The notes: generated by a model from the sequence alone, not told the origin. Shown: positions 26,235 through 33,842, counted from the stretch's first letter. The stretch: 44,335 nucleotides of DNA from Roseiarcus sp049513815 (GCA_049513815.1 JBEKVR010000023.1:1-44335), one strand, 5' to 3'. Program-made: numbers and translations.

Positions 26235-27071
26235 ATGGCCCAGTCAGCGGTCTGGGACCTGTACGTCATGGAGTACGCGCGCTCTAAGGATCAACCGTGG
26301 GTCGATCTCGTCGCCGGAATGTACGCCGACGGCGTCATGGATCTGCCGTTCTCGTTCGTTCTGTTGCAGCGCGACGGTCGCAACGTACTGGTCGATACGG
26401 GGTTCATGCGGGACGAACACGGGCCCGGGTTCTCGGGCAAGTTCGGAATCCCGACCTGGATGTCGCCGCTCCGGCTGCTCGCCGAGATGAGTCTCGAACC
26501 CGACGACATCTCCGACATCTTCATCACCCACGCCCATTTCGACCACATGGGCTCGATCGCCGAGTTTCCCAAGGCCCAGATCTACATCCAGAAGAGCGAG
26601 CTGCTGTCCTGGTACGAACTCTTCGCACTGCCGAAGCGATTCAGCGATCTCACCGCGATCGTCGATCCGCGGACGATGCAGACGGCGTTGGGCGCGTCGA
26701 TCGAGCACCGCGTCACCTTGATCGACGGCGACAAGGACAACGTGCTGCCGGGGATTCACGTCCGGCTTGGCGGCGGCCATACGGTCGGCCACCAGATCGT
26801 GATCGTCGACACGGCGGCGGGAAGACGCGTCATCTCGGGCGACTGCATCTATTCGCGCAGCCAGATCACCGGCCGCGACAACGACGGCGTCTACATTCCG
26901 CTCAACAACGCCATCGGCAGCGCTTGGGAGCAATTGAAGACCATCGACAAGATGAATGACGAGCTTGGCGGCGACATGGCCCGCCTCGTCGTCCTGCACG
27001 ATATCGAGCGATGGAAGGGGCTGCCGATCGTCAAAGAGCTCGAGGGGTTCCGAATCGTCAAGGTGGCGTGA
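26235..27071 (+). CDS. Metallo-beta-lactamase-fold hydrolase, N-acyl homoserine lactonase-like
   Basis: This 278-residue di-zinc hydrolase of the AHL-lactonase (AttM/BlcC/AiiA-like) group has HxHxDH complete as His99, His101, Asp103 and His104 in THAHFDHMG. The remaining metal ligands are His182 (GGHTVGHQ), Asp203 (SGDCIY) and His255 (VLHDIERW). There is no signal peptide, so it acts in the cytoplasm, on what the ABC system brings in. BlcC opens gamma-butyrolactone, whereas AiiA opens acyl-homoserine lactones. A location inside a solute-import operon favours a catabolic lactone or ester substrate over quorum quenching, but this is inference. AAAGGA precedes the ATG by 7 bases. Confidence 0.9.
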   Translation: MAQSAVWDLYVMEYARSKDQPWVDLVAGMYADGVMDLPFSFVLLQRDGRNVLVDTGFMRDEHGPGFSGKFGIPTWMSPLRLLAEMSLEPDDISDIFITHAHFDHMGSIAEFPKAQIYIQKSELLSWYELFALPKRFSDLTAIVDPRTMQTALGASIEHRVTLIDGDKDNVLPGIHVRLGGGHTVGHQIVIVDTAAGRRVISGDCIYSRSQITGRDNDGVYIPLNNAIGSAWEQLKTIDKMNDELGGDMARLVVLHDIERWKGLPIVKELEGFRIVKVA

Positions 27072-27085
27072 CGCTTGATCCGCTA

Positions 27086-27104
27086 ATCAATATTGCCGAT
27101 TGAT
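27086..27104. promoter_or_regulatory. Candidate LysR-type operator before the YeiH-like gene
   Basis: ATCAAT (27086-27091) and ATTGAT (27099-27104) form a perfect inverted repeat with a 7-base spacer, matching the T-N11-A pattern of LysR-family sites. Another ATTGAT occurs at 27130-27135. The region is locally AT-rich and lies about 75 bases before the transporter start. Confidence 0.45.
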
Positions 27105-27177
27105 CGAACAACAATAATGCGTTGGAGTGATTGATCGCGCCGCGCGATGAGGGACGAAATTCTTTGGAGTTCGTCCT

Positions 27178-28206
27178 TTGGTCAGCATCGAAGCCGGCGT
27201 CGCTCGCCGCTCCCATCTTCCTCGTTTCCCATCTCTGGCGCCGGGTCTCGCCCTGACGGCGGTCCTCGCCGGCGTCGCTTTCGCGCTGCGGCTCATCCCC
27301 GACGTCGCCACGCTCAGCCCGATGATCCTGGCGGTTCTCCTCGGCGTCGTCCTGCACAATTCCGCCGGCGCGCCGGTCGCCGCGCGCGAGGGCGTCGCCT
27401 TCTCGCTGCGCGCCATCCTCCGCTTCTCCATCATCCTGCTTGGGCTGCAGATCACGGCAGGCCAAGCGGCGGAGTTGGGCGTCGGCGGGCTGGCGGCGAT
27501 CGCGGCTGTGCTGCTTGCGACGCTGGCCTTCACCATCCTCATCGGCCGCGCGCTCGGCGTCACACGCGGACTGGCGCTGCTGATCGGAGTCGGCACCTCG
27601 ATCTGCGGCGCCTCGGCGGTGCTCGCGGCAAAGGTCGCGACCACCGGCGACGATGAGGACGCCGCCTATGCGGTCGCCTGCGTCACCGTGTTCGGCACGC
27701 TGGCGATGTTCGCCTATCCGTTGGCGGAGAGCTTTCTGCACCTGTCGCCGCGCGCCTACGGCCTGTGGGCTGGCGCTTCGATTCACGAAATCGCCCAGGC
27801 CGTCGCGGCGGCGTTCCAGGGCGGCGGCGACGCGGGGCAATTCGGAACCATCGCCAAGCTGACTCGTGTGGCGATGATGGCGCCGGTGGTCATTGGGCTG
27901 GGCGAAATGAGCGCGCTGCTCGGCCTCGCGGGCGAGGGCGAGCGCCGCCGGCCGCCGTTCCCCTGGTTCCTGATCGGCTTCCTGGCGCTGGCAGCTGTCA
28001 ATAGTCTGGTCGCGATTCCCCATGAGGTCACGACGCCGATCGGCGTCGGCGCGACCTTCCTGCTGTCGATGGCGATGGCGGCGATGGGTCTCCACACCGA
28101 TCTCCGGCACATTCGTTCGCGCGGCCTGCGGCCGCTGGCGCTCGGACTTCTCGCGTCGCGGTTCATTTGCGGCGCCAGTCTGGTATTGGTGCGCCTGATC
28201 CCCTGA
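27178..28206 (+). CDS. YeiH/UPF0324-family putative sulfate exporter
   Basis: This 342-residue inner-membrane protein has about ten transmembrane segments and the YeiH-type motifs ILLGLQIT, GVGTSICGASAVLAAKVAT (141-159) and GASIHEIAQAVAAAF (198-212). The family is called putative sulfate exporter; in several bacteria it follows sulfonate or sulfite metabolism, but transport data are sparse. The start is a TTG at 27178 with GGAG 8 bases upstream; no ATG is available before the first helix. The LysR gene follows after 12 bases in the same direction, as in the yeiH-yeiE pairing of other bacteria. Confidence 0.88.
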   Translation: MVSIEAGVARRSHLPRFPSLAPGLALTAVLAGVAFALRLIPDVATLSPMILAVLLGVVLHNSAGAPVAAREGVAFSLRAILRFSIILLGLQITAGQAAELGVGGLAAIAAVLLATLAFTILIGRALGVTRGLALLIGVGTSICGASAVLAAKVATTGDDEDAAYAVACVTVFGTLAMFAYPLAESFLHLSPRAYGLWAGASIHEIAQAVAAAFQGGGDAGQFGTIAKLTRVAMMAPVVIGLGEMSALLGLAGEGERRRPPFPWFLIGFLALAAVNSLVAIPHEVTTPIGVGATFLLSMAMAAMGLHTDLRHIRSRGLRPLALGLLASRFICGASLVLVRLIP

Positions 28207-28218
28207 GGGCAAGCGCCG

Positions 28219-29100
28219 GTGACGCTGGAGCAGTTGCGCGTCTTCGTCTGCGTCGCCGAATGCGAGCACATGACGCGCGCGGCCCAGACGCTGAACCTCA
28301 CCCAGTCGGCGACGAGCGCCGCAATCGCGGCGCTCGAGGAACGGCACGGGGTCAAGCTGTTCGACCGCATCGGTCGGCGCATTGCGCTGACCGGCGCGGG
28401 CCGCGCCTTCCTCGGCGAAGCGAGAGCGGTGCTGGCGCGCGCGGCGACGGCCGAGCAGACGCTCGCCGATCTCGCCGGCCTCACGACCGGCGCGTTGGCG
28501 ATCGCGGCCAGCCAAACGGTCGGCAGCTACTGGCTGCCGCCCCGCATCGCAGCCTTCCATGCCCGCTATCCCGGCGTCGCAGTCGCGCTACGCATCGGCA
28601 ACACCGATGCGGTCGCCGAAATGACCCGAGCCGGAGAGGTCGACCTCGGCTTTGTCGAAGGCGAGATCGACGATCCCGCACTTGATGCGACGCCGATCGA
28701 CGAAGACGAACTGCTGATCGTCGCCGCCGGCGGCGCCCACGCCGCGCTCAAAAGCCTCGACGCCGAGGGCCTCGCCGCCGCGACATGGGTCGCGCGCGAA
28801 AAGGGCTCCGGCACGCGCGCCGCCTTTGAGAGCGCGCTGGCGGCGTTCGGCGTCGACATTGCGCGCCGACACATCGCGTTCGAACTGCCGTCGAACGAGG
28901 CGATCTGCGCCGCGGTGGCGGCGGGCGCGGGCCTAGCCGTGATGTCGCGGCTGGTGGTGGACGCCTCGATCAAAGCCGGCGAACTCGCCGCCGCGCCGCT
29001 CGCCTTGCCGCGGCGGCGCTTCTTCGTGCTGCGCCATCGGCAACGTTACGAATCGCGGGCGGCGCGCGCTTTTTCCGGCATGCTGACCAACGCCGACTGA
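28219..29100 (+). CDS. LysR-family regulator (YeiE/CysB-like group)
   Basis: This 293-residue LysR-type protein has its winged helix-turn-helix at about residues 1-60 (LEQLRVFVCVAECEHMTRAAQTLNLTQSATSAAIAALE). A LysR_substrate domain (about 88-290) opens GALAIAASQTVGSYWLP. The start is a GTG at 28219. Pairing with a YeiH-type transporter gene is the standard arrangement, and the regulator most likely activates that gene through the inverted repeat at 27086-27104. The effector is unknown. Unlike most LysR genes it is co-directional with its probable target. Confidence 0.92.
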   Translation: MTLEQLRVFVCVAECEHMTRAAQTLNLTQSATSAAIAALEERHGVKLFDRIGRRIALTGAGRAFLGEARAVLARAATAEQTLADLAGLTTGALAIAASQTVGSYWLPPRIAAFHARYPGVAVALRIGNTDAVAEMTRAGEVDLGFVEGEIDDPALDATPIDEDELLIVAAGGAHAALKSLDAEGLAAATWVAREKGSGTRAAFESALAAFGVDIARRHIAFELPSNEAICAAVAAGAGLAVMSRLVVDASIKAGELAAAPLALPRRRFFVLRHRQRYESRAARAFSGMLTNAD

Positions 29101-29122
29101 TCGGCGCGCGCCGCCGCGCCGG

Positions 29123-29494
29123 TCACGCGCGCATGTGTTGGGTCCAGATCATCGCGGCGAACAGCGCCGCGCCGATCAGGACGGCGATCGAGCCGATGAT
29201 CGTCGGCGCCTCGGGGCCGTTCATCAGGGTGAAGTAGAGGCCGATCAGCGTGATCGGCGTGGCGATGACGAAGATCCAAAACTGATAGGGCGCGAGCGGC
29301 GAATCTTTCAGCGCCGGCCAGTGCCGATACGCCATACCAAAGATCGCGTGGCTGACGAAGCCGATCAGGTTGATGTGGGCGTGCAGCGGCGCGAGCGCGA
29401 AATTGTGCGCCGCGCCCATGCCGACGCCGAGCAGCATGCCGACCACCAGCCACAACGAGCCGATGGCGATAAAGTTGATGTCGACGGTCTTCAT
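29123..29494 (-). CDS. Small four-helix membrane protein resembling cytochrome oxidase subunit I helices
   Basis: This 123-residue integral membrane protein has four predicted helices (about 8-28, 40-58, 72-92, 98-117). The histidine-bearing stretch AAHNFALAPLHAHINLIGFVSHAIFGMAY resembles the helix region of heme-copper oxidase/nitric-oxide reductase subunit I that begins HxHxNLxG. Full-length subunit I has 12 or more helices, so this is either a small stand-alone relative or a fragment; it has its own start and GGGGAG ribosome site, so I favour a real small gene. No other oxidase gene is near. The ATG at 29494 is chosen over a longer frame for that ribosome site. Confidence 0.7.
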   Translation of the reverse strand: MKTVDINFIAIGSLWLVVGMLLGVGMGAAHNFALAPLHAHINLIGFVSHAIFGMAYRHWPALKDSPLAPYQFWIFVIATPITLIGLYFTLMNGPEAPTIIGSIAVLIGAALFAAMIWTQHMRA

Positions 29495-29667
29495 GGTTCT
29501 CCCCCTCTCGATTTCGACGGCGTTGACCGCCGCCGAATCAGCGTCCGCGGCGTTTGGCCGCCGGGCGCCTCCCCGATGGTGCTGGTTCATGTGCAAACGC
29601 GCAAGGCGATCATGCCGCTTTGCAAGTCGATACCCCCAGGTCCCGAGACTGAGGCGGGGACGGCGCT

Positions 29668-30351
29668 TCAGCCGATCCCGAGCAGCGGCGGCAGTTCAGC
29701 GAGGCTGCGGATCTCGAAGTCCGGCGCGCCGGGGAGGCGCTCGCGGGGCTGGCGGTAGCGATTGCACCAGACGACGCGCAGGCCGAAGTCCGAAGCCGCA
29801 TAGGCGTCCCAGCCGTTGGACGACAGGAACGCGACCTCGCTCTTCGCCAGGCCGAGGCGATCGAGCGCGCTCTGGTAGACGCGCGGATCGGTCTTGAAGA
29901 CGCGCAGAGCGTCGACCGACAGGACGGCGTCGAGCAATCCGTCCAGCTCCGCCCCGGCGACCGCTTCGGCGAGCATGTCGGGCGTTCCGTTGGAGAGGAT
30001 CGCGGTCGCATAGCCCGCGCCGCGCAGCGCGCGCAGCGTCGCGGGGACTTCGGGGAACGCCGACAGCCGGCGATAGAGCGCCATCAAGTCGTCGCGCAGG
30101 CCAGCGTCAGCGAGGCCGAGACTGTCGAGCGCGTAGTCAAGCGCGTCGCCGGTGACATTCCAGAAATCGACGTAGCGACCCGGCAGCGACCGCAACCACG
30201 CGTATTGCAACTGCTTGTCGCGCCACAGCGCGGTTAGCGCCGCGCGCCGATCGGTGGGCGCCGCCTCGCACGCCGCCGCGGCCGAAGCGAAGTCGAACAG
30301 CGTGCCATAGGCGTCGAACACGCAGGCGCGCACACCCATAAGGCTGGTCAT
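29668..30351 (-). CDS. Haloacid dehalogenase, type II
   Basis: This 227-residue HAD-superfamily enzyme has the nucleophile Asp13 in CVFDAYGTLFD, motif II Ser in AILSNGTPDML (about 117-127), the conserved Lys in RVFKTDPRVYQ (about 150-160), and motif III/IV FLSSNGWDAYAASDFGLRVVWCNR. The SSNGWDAYAA element separates L-2-haloacid dehalogenases from general HAD phosphatases. They release halide from short 2-haloalkanoic acids with inversion. AGAGGA lies 8 bases before the ATG at 30351. This start overlaps the stop of the DNA-alkylation-repair gene by four bases (ATGA), so the pair should be translated together. Confidence 0.9.
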   Translation of the reverse strand: MTSLMGVRACVFDAYGTLFDFASAAAACEAAPTDRRAALTALWRDKQLQYAWLRSLPGRYVDFWNVTGDALDYALDSLGLADAGLRDDLMALYRRLSAFPEVPATLRALRGAGYATAILSNGTPDMLAEAVAGAELDGLLDAVLSVDALRVFKTDPRVYQSALDRLGLAKSEVAFLSSNGWDAYAASDFGLRVVWCNRYRQPRERLPGAPDFEIRSLAELPPLLGIG

Positions 30352-31076
30352 ACTCGCGGTCCTCTTTTTGCAGCGCGGCTCGGCGGCGCGGCGAGATATT
30401 TCGTCGCCTCGCGCCGCGCGACCGCCATCAGCGGCGCGCCGTTTTCGTCGAGAAAGCGGCGCACGCGCTGAGGGTCGCGCTTGGATAGCTCGCGCAGCCA
30501 CCAGCCAATCGCCTTTTGGATGAACCACTCACGGTCGGGGGCGAGGCGCGCAGCCCAGCCGAGCATGCGCGCGGGATCGCGCCCGTCCTTGGTCCACGGC
30601 AGGGTGAAGACCAGCGCCGCGCGGCGCGTCCACAAATGCGGGCTCTCGACCCAGCTTTCGACGATCTCGAGCCGCGCCGGATCGGCAAGGAGGCAGCGCC
30701 CGCCGACGACCGCGAGATTGTCGGCGACCGCCCAACCGTCGAGATCGCCCATGCGCCGCACGACGAACGCCCAGACGTCGGCGTCCGGCGCGACCGCCTT
30801 GCGCGCGAGAATCCGTCCGGCGACGATCCTGAGATCCCACACCGGCTCGCGCCATAGCCTCGCCGCGAGCGCAAGCGAGTCGCCCTGGTCGAGGTCGGCG
30901 CCGGCCGCGCGGATCGCCGCGTCCATTTTCGGCAGCGCGACGCCCCAGTGCTCCCATGACGATTTCTGGTAGCGCTTCTCCTGCGCGGCGCGTTCGGCGT
31001 CGCTGAATGCGCGGAGCGCCGCGATCAGCCGCTCATGACCCTCGGGCTCGCGCTTCGTCTGCGCCATCATCCCCAT
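30348..31076 (-). CDS. AlkD-like DNA alkylation repair glycosylase
   Basis: This protein of about 242 residues is built of HEAT-like helical repeats of the DNA_alkylation (AlkC/AlkD) family, which excise N3- and N7-alkylpurines without base flipping. Typical stretches are WEHWGVALPKMDAAIR, LWREPVWDLRIVAGRIL, DNLAVVGGRC and WTRRAALVFTLPWTK, with EWFIQKAIGWWLRELSKRD near the end. The start is uncertain: ATGs at 31076, 31070 and 31067 are in frame, with GGGG just before the last two. It lies downstream of the rplQ terminator and is translationally coupled to the haloacid dehalogenase gene. Confidence 0.87.
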   Translation of the reverse strand: MGMMAQTKREPEGHERLIAALRAFSDAERAAQEKRYQKSSWEHWGVALPKMDAAIRAAGADLDQGDSLALAARLWREPVWDLRIVAGRILARKAVAPDADVWAFVVRRMGDLDGWAVADNLAVVGGRCLLADPARLEIVESWVESPHLWTRRAALVFTLPWTKDGRDPARMLGWAARLAPDREWFIQKAIGWWLRELSKRDPQRVRRFLDENGAPLMAVARREATKYLAAPPSRAAKRGPRV

Positions 31077-31086
31077 CCGCAAACGA

Positions 31087-31117
31087 AAAGGGCGGCGCGT
31101 CAGCCGCGCCGCCCTTT
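31087..31117. terminator. Strong terminator after rplQ
   Basis: A perfect 13-bp stem, AAAGGGCGGCGCG (31087-31099) with CGCGCCGCCCTTT (31105-31117), and a 5-base loop sit between the rplQ stop and the AlkD-like gene start. On the minus strand the distal side ends in TTTTCGTTT. It closes the alpha operon. Confidence 0.85.
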
Positions 31118-31143
31118 CAAACCTTAAGCGAGACGTCCGAGCG

Positions 31144-31557
31144 TCAGGCTTGGGCCGCGGCTTCCGACTTCGGTCCGGAGTCCTTGCCCTTGGCCTCGAC
31201 GTCGCGATCGACGAATTCGATCACCGCCATCGCGGCGTTGTCGCCCTGGCGGAAGCCGGCCTTCATGATGCGCAGATAGCCGCCGTTGCGGTCCTTGTAA
31301 CGGGGGCCCAGCACGTCGATCAGCTTCTTGACCAGGTCGGCGTCGCGCAGGCGGGAGATGGCGATGCGGCGCGCGTGCAGGTCGCCCTGCTTGCCGAGCG
31401 TCACCAGCTTCTCGACCACCGGACGCAGGTCCTTGGCCTTGGGCAGGGTGGTGACGATCTGTTCGTGCTTGATCAGCGCCTGCGCCATATTGGCGAACAT
31501 CGCCTTGCGGTGCTCGGCGGTGCGGTTGAATCGGCGCTTCGCGTGTCCGTGATACAT
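31144..31557 (-). CDS. rplQ: 50S ribosomal protein L17
   Basis: L17 lies near the peptide exit tunnel of the large subunit. The protein is 137 residues: a conserved core (1 to about 118, with AKRRFNRTAEHRKAMFANMAQALIKHEQI and GPRYKDRNGGYLRI) and an alphaproteobacterial charged tail (VEAKGKDSGPKSEAAAQA). The N terminus reads MYHG where most L17 proteins have MRHG. AGGAG lies 8 bases before the ATG. It is the last gene of the rpsM-rpsK-rpoA-rplQ operon and is separated from rpoA by a 162-bp repeat-filled gap. Confidence 0.97.
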   Translation of the reverse strand: MYHGHAKRRFNRTAEHRKAMFANMAQALIKHEQIVTTLPKAKDLRPVVEKLVTLGKQGDLHARRIAISRLRDADLVKKLIDVLGPRYKDRNGGYLRIMKAGFRQGDNAAMAVIEFVDRDVEAKGKDSGPKSEAAAQA

Positions 31558-31618
31558 GTTTGGCTCTCCTCATTATGACGGCCGCCGTGCCACGGAACGG
31601 CCGTTCGTCTTATTTTCC

Positions 31619-31713
31619 CCCTCTCCCGCATCGCGGGAGAGAGTAGGGGTGAGGGGCTGACGGGCCCTCAACCGTCGGCTTCGCCGACACCTTCTCCCGC
31701 GAGCGGGAGAAGG
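31619..31713. repeat. REP-like palindromes between rpoA and rplQ
   Basis: Three hairpins are visible: CTCTCCCGC/GCGGGAGAG (31621-31641), GTCGGC/GCCGAC (31674-31688), and a perfect 11-bp CCTTCTCCCGC/GCGGGAGAAGG (31690-31713). The first is followed by GGGGTGAGGGG, as at 12361-12374. The block fills most of the intercistronic space of an essential ribosomal operon. Confidence 0.8.
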
Positions 31714-31719
31714 GTTCCG

Positions 31720-32736
31720 TCAATAATGCTCCTCGAAGCGCTTCGCCAGCTCTTCGATGTTCTCCGGCGGCCAGCCGGTGACTTCCATGCCGAGGTGCAG
31801 GCCCATCTGGGCGAGCACTTCCTTGATCTCGTTGAGCGACTTGCGACCGAAGTTCGGCGTGCGCAGCATTTCGCTTTCGGACTTCTGGATGAGGTCGCCG
31901 ATGTAGGTGATGTTGTCGTTCTTGAGACAGTTGGCCGAGCGGACCGACAGCTCGAGCTCGTCGACCTTCTTGAGCAGCGCCGGATTGAAGGCGAGCTCGG
32001 GGATCGCGTGCTGCGCTTCTTCGCGCCGCGGCTCTTCGAAGGTGACGAAGACCGCGAGCTGATCCTGGAGGATGCGCGCGGCGTAGGCGAGCGCGTCCTC
32101 CGGCGAGATCGCGCCGTTGGTCTCGATCGTCATCGTCAGCTTGTCCTTGTCGAGATCCTGGCCCTCGCGGGTGTTCTCGACGCGGTAGGAAACCTTGCGC
32201 ACCGGGGAAAAGAGACTGTCGATCGGCATCAGGCCGATCGGCGAATCCTCGGCGCGGTTGCGCTCGGCCGGGACGTAGCCCTTGCCGGTCGTGACCGTGA
32301 ACTCGATGCGGATGTCCGCGCCTTCGTCGAGCGTGCAGATGACGAGCTGCGGGTTGAGGATCTGGATATCGCCGGTCGTCTGGATGTCGCCGGCGGTGAC
32401 GACGCCGGGGCCGCGACGCTTGAGGATGAGGCGCTTGACGCCTTCGCCCTGCATCTTGACCGCGATGTCCTTGACGTTGAGCACGATGTCGACGAGGTCT
32501 TCACGCACGCCGGGGATCGACGAAAATTCGTGCAGCACGCCGTCGACGTGGATCGAAGTGATCGCCGCGCCCTGCAGTGACGACAGAAGCACGCGCCGCA
32601 GCGAGTTGCCCAGCGTCTGGCCGAAGCCGGTCTCGAGCGGCTCGGCGACGACGGTGGCGACACGGCGCGGATCGTCGCCATGGGCGATCTCGAGCTTCTT
32701 CGGCTTGATGAGTTCCTGCCAGTTCTTCTGAATCAC
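31720..32736 (-). CDS. rpoA: DNA-directed RNA polymerase subunit alpha
   Basis: This is the 338-residue alpha subunit. The N-terminal dimerisation and assembly domain (1 to about 235) includes VAEPLETGFGQTLGNSLRRVLLSS (split around residues 30-53), GVREDLVDIVLNVK and the RVENTREGQDLDKD region. A short linker leads to the C-terminal DNA- and activator-binding domain (about 255-325) with LKNDNITYIGDLIQKSESEMLRTPNFGRKSLNEI. Length and order are standard. It lies between rpsK and rplQ. The gap to rpsK is 84 bp and GC-rich. Confidence 0.98.
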   Translation of the reverse strand: MIQKNWQELIKPKKLEIAHGDDPRRVATVVAEPLETGFGQTLGNSLRRVLLSSLQGAAITSIHVDGVLHEFSSIPGVREDLVDIVLNVKDIAVKMQGEGVKRLILKRRGPGVVTAGDIQTTGDIQILNPQLVICTLDEGADIRIEFTVTTGKGYVPAERNRAEDSPIGLMPIDSLFSPVRKVSYRVENTREGQDLDKDKLTMTIETNGAISPEDALAYAARILQDQLAVFVTFEEPRREEAQHAIPELAFNPALLKKVDELELSVRSANCLKNDNITYIGDLIQKSESEMLRTPNFGRKSLNEIKEVLAQMGLHLGMEVTGWPPENIEELAKRFEEHY

Positions 32737-32820
32737 GGCTTTGAGCCTTCCGTTCGGCGGTGGGGCGCGCCGGGGCCCTGCGGCTCCGGCGCGGAACGCG
32801 GACGCGAATACGCCCGGGCT

Positions 32821-33210
32821 TTAGACGCGGCGGCGCTTGCGCGGACGGCAGCCGTTATGCGGGATCGGCGTGACGTCGCGGATCGAGGTGACGTTGAAGC
32901 CGGCCGCCTGGATCGCGCGCAGCGCCGACTCGCGGCCCGAGCCGGGGCCGGAAACTTCGACCTCGAGCGTGCGCATGCCATGCTCGGAGGCCTTCTTGAC
33001 CGCGTCTTCGGCGGCCATCTGGGCGGCGAACGGGGTCGACTTGCGCGAGCCCTTGAAACCCATCGTTCCGGCCGACGACCACGAGATCGTGTTGCCCTGT
33101 GCGTCGGTGATGGTGATCATCGTGTTGTTGAACGTCGAATTCACGTGCGCGACGCCCGACACGATGTTCTTGCGCTCGCGACGGCGAACGCGGGTTGCTT
33201 CCTTGGCCAT
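32821..33210 (-). CDS. rpsK: 30S ribosomal protein S11
   Basis: S11 lies in the platform of the small subunit and contacts mRNA near the E site. The 129-residue protein contains ERKNIVSGVAHVNSTFNNTMITITDAQGN, the GFKGSRKSTPFAAQ stretch and the signature ending TPIPHNGCRPRKRRRV. The ATG at 33210 (MAKEATRV) is the normal start, with AAGGA 7 bases upstream. It is the second gene of the alpha operon, 67 bp after rpsM. Confidence 0.98.
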   Translation of the reverse strand: MAKEATRVRRRERKNIVSGVAHVNSTFNNTMITITDAQGNTISWSSAGTMGFKGSRKSTPFAAQMAAEDAVKKASEHGMRTLEVEVSGPGSGRESALRAIQAAGFNVTSIRDVTPIPHNGCRPRKRRRV

Positions 33211-33277
33211 CAGTCTGTCCTTCAAACGCGCCCGAAGCGCGAAAAACCATCAGTGACTTTCAATGCGCGGCGGAAGA

Positions 33278-33646
33278 TCACTTCTTCTTGCCGGCGATCG
33301 CCTTGGCCTTGCCCTTTCGGGTGCGGGCGTTGGTGTGGGTGCGCTGGCCGCGCACCGGAAGCTGCTTGCGGTGGCGCAGACCGCGGTAGGTGCCCAAGTC
33401 CATCAGGCGCTTGATGTTGATCGCGACCTCGCGGCGCAGATCGCCCTCGACCATGTAGTCGCGGTCGATCGTCTCGCGGATCTGCAGCACTTCCGCGTCG
33501 GTGAGCTGCGCGACGCGGCGCTCGGCTGGGATGCGGACCTTTTCGCAAATCTCCTCGGCCTTCTTCGGACCGATGCCGTGGATGTACTGAAGCGCAATGA
33601 TGACGCGCTTGTTGGTAGGAATGTTGACGCCAGCTATACGAGCCAC
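33278..33646 (-). CDS. rpsM: 30S ribosomal protein S13
   Basis: S13 sits in the head of the small subunit and bridges to the large subunit and the P-site tRNA. It has 122 residues: ARIAGVNIPTNKRVIIALQYIHGIG at the N terminus and the family signature LRHRKQLPVRGQRTHTNARTRKG near the C terminus. The start is the GTG at 33646, which gives the standard MARIAGVNIP end; an ATG five codons upstream overlaps its GGAG ribosome site. It is the first gene of the alpha operon here, with a 160-base leader. Confidence 0.97.
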   Translation of the reverse strand: MARIAGVNIPTNKRVIIALQYIHGIGPKKAEEICEKVRIPAERRVAQLTDAEVLQIRETIDRDYMVEGDLRREVAINIKRLMDLGTYRGLRHRKQLPVRGQRTHTNARTRKGKAKAIAGKKK

Positions 33647-33755
33647 GGCTCTTAACTCCATGTCGGCGGCGCGAGGCTCGAAAGAGCCGACGCGTCGCGG
33701 TTGCATCGCCCCGACGTCCGGTGGAGGCCGGCCCCTGTCGAGATTCCCAACGCAC

Positions 33756-33790
33756 AAAAGGTCCCACGCGCTCTCTACAGCGCCGGGACC
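33756..33790 (-). terminator. Terminator-like hairpin in the rpsM leader
   Basis: On the minus strand the leader folds into a stem GGTCCC...GGGACC (33785-33790 with 33760-33765). It continues through GCGCT/AGCGC with a small bulge and is followed at once by TTTTG (33755-33759). It lies about 20-50 bases after the predicted transcription start and 110 bases before the rpsM start, so it may act as an attenuator. Confidence 0.5.
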
Positions 33791-33813
33791 CTGAACGCAT
33801 TCGGGATCGGGCG

Positions 33814-33842
33814 TATATAGAGACCGGACCAACCCCCGTCAA
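33814..33842 (-). promoter_or_regulatory. Promoter of the rpsM-rpsK-rpoA-rplQ operon
   Basis: On the minus strand TTGACG (33837-33842) and TATATA (33814-33819) are separated by exactly 17 bases, the best sigma-70-type promoter seen in the window. The expected transcript start is near 33807, about 160 bases before the rpsM start codon. Confidence 0.75.
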
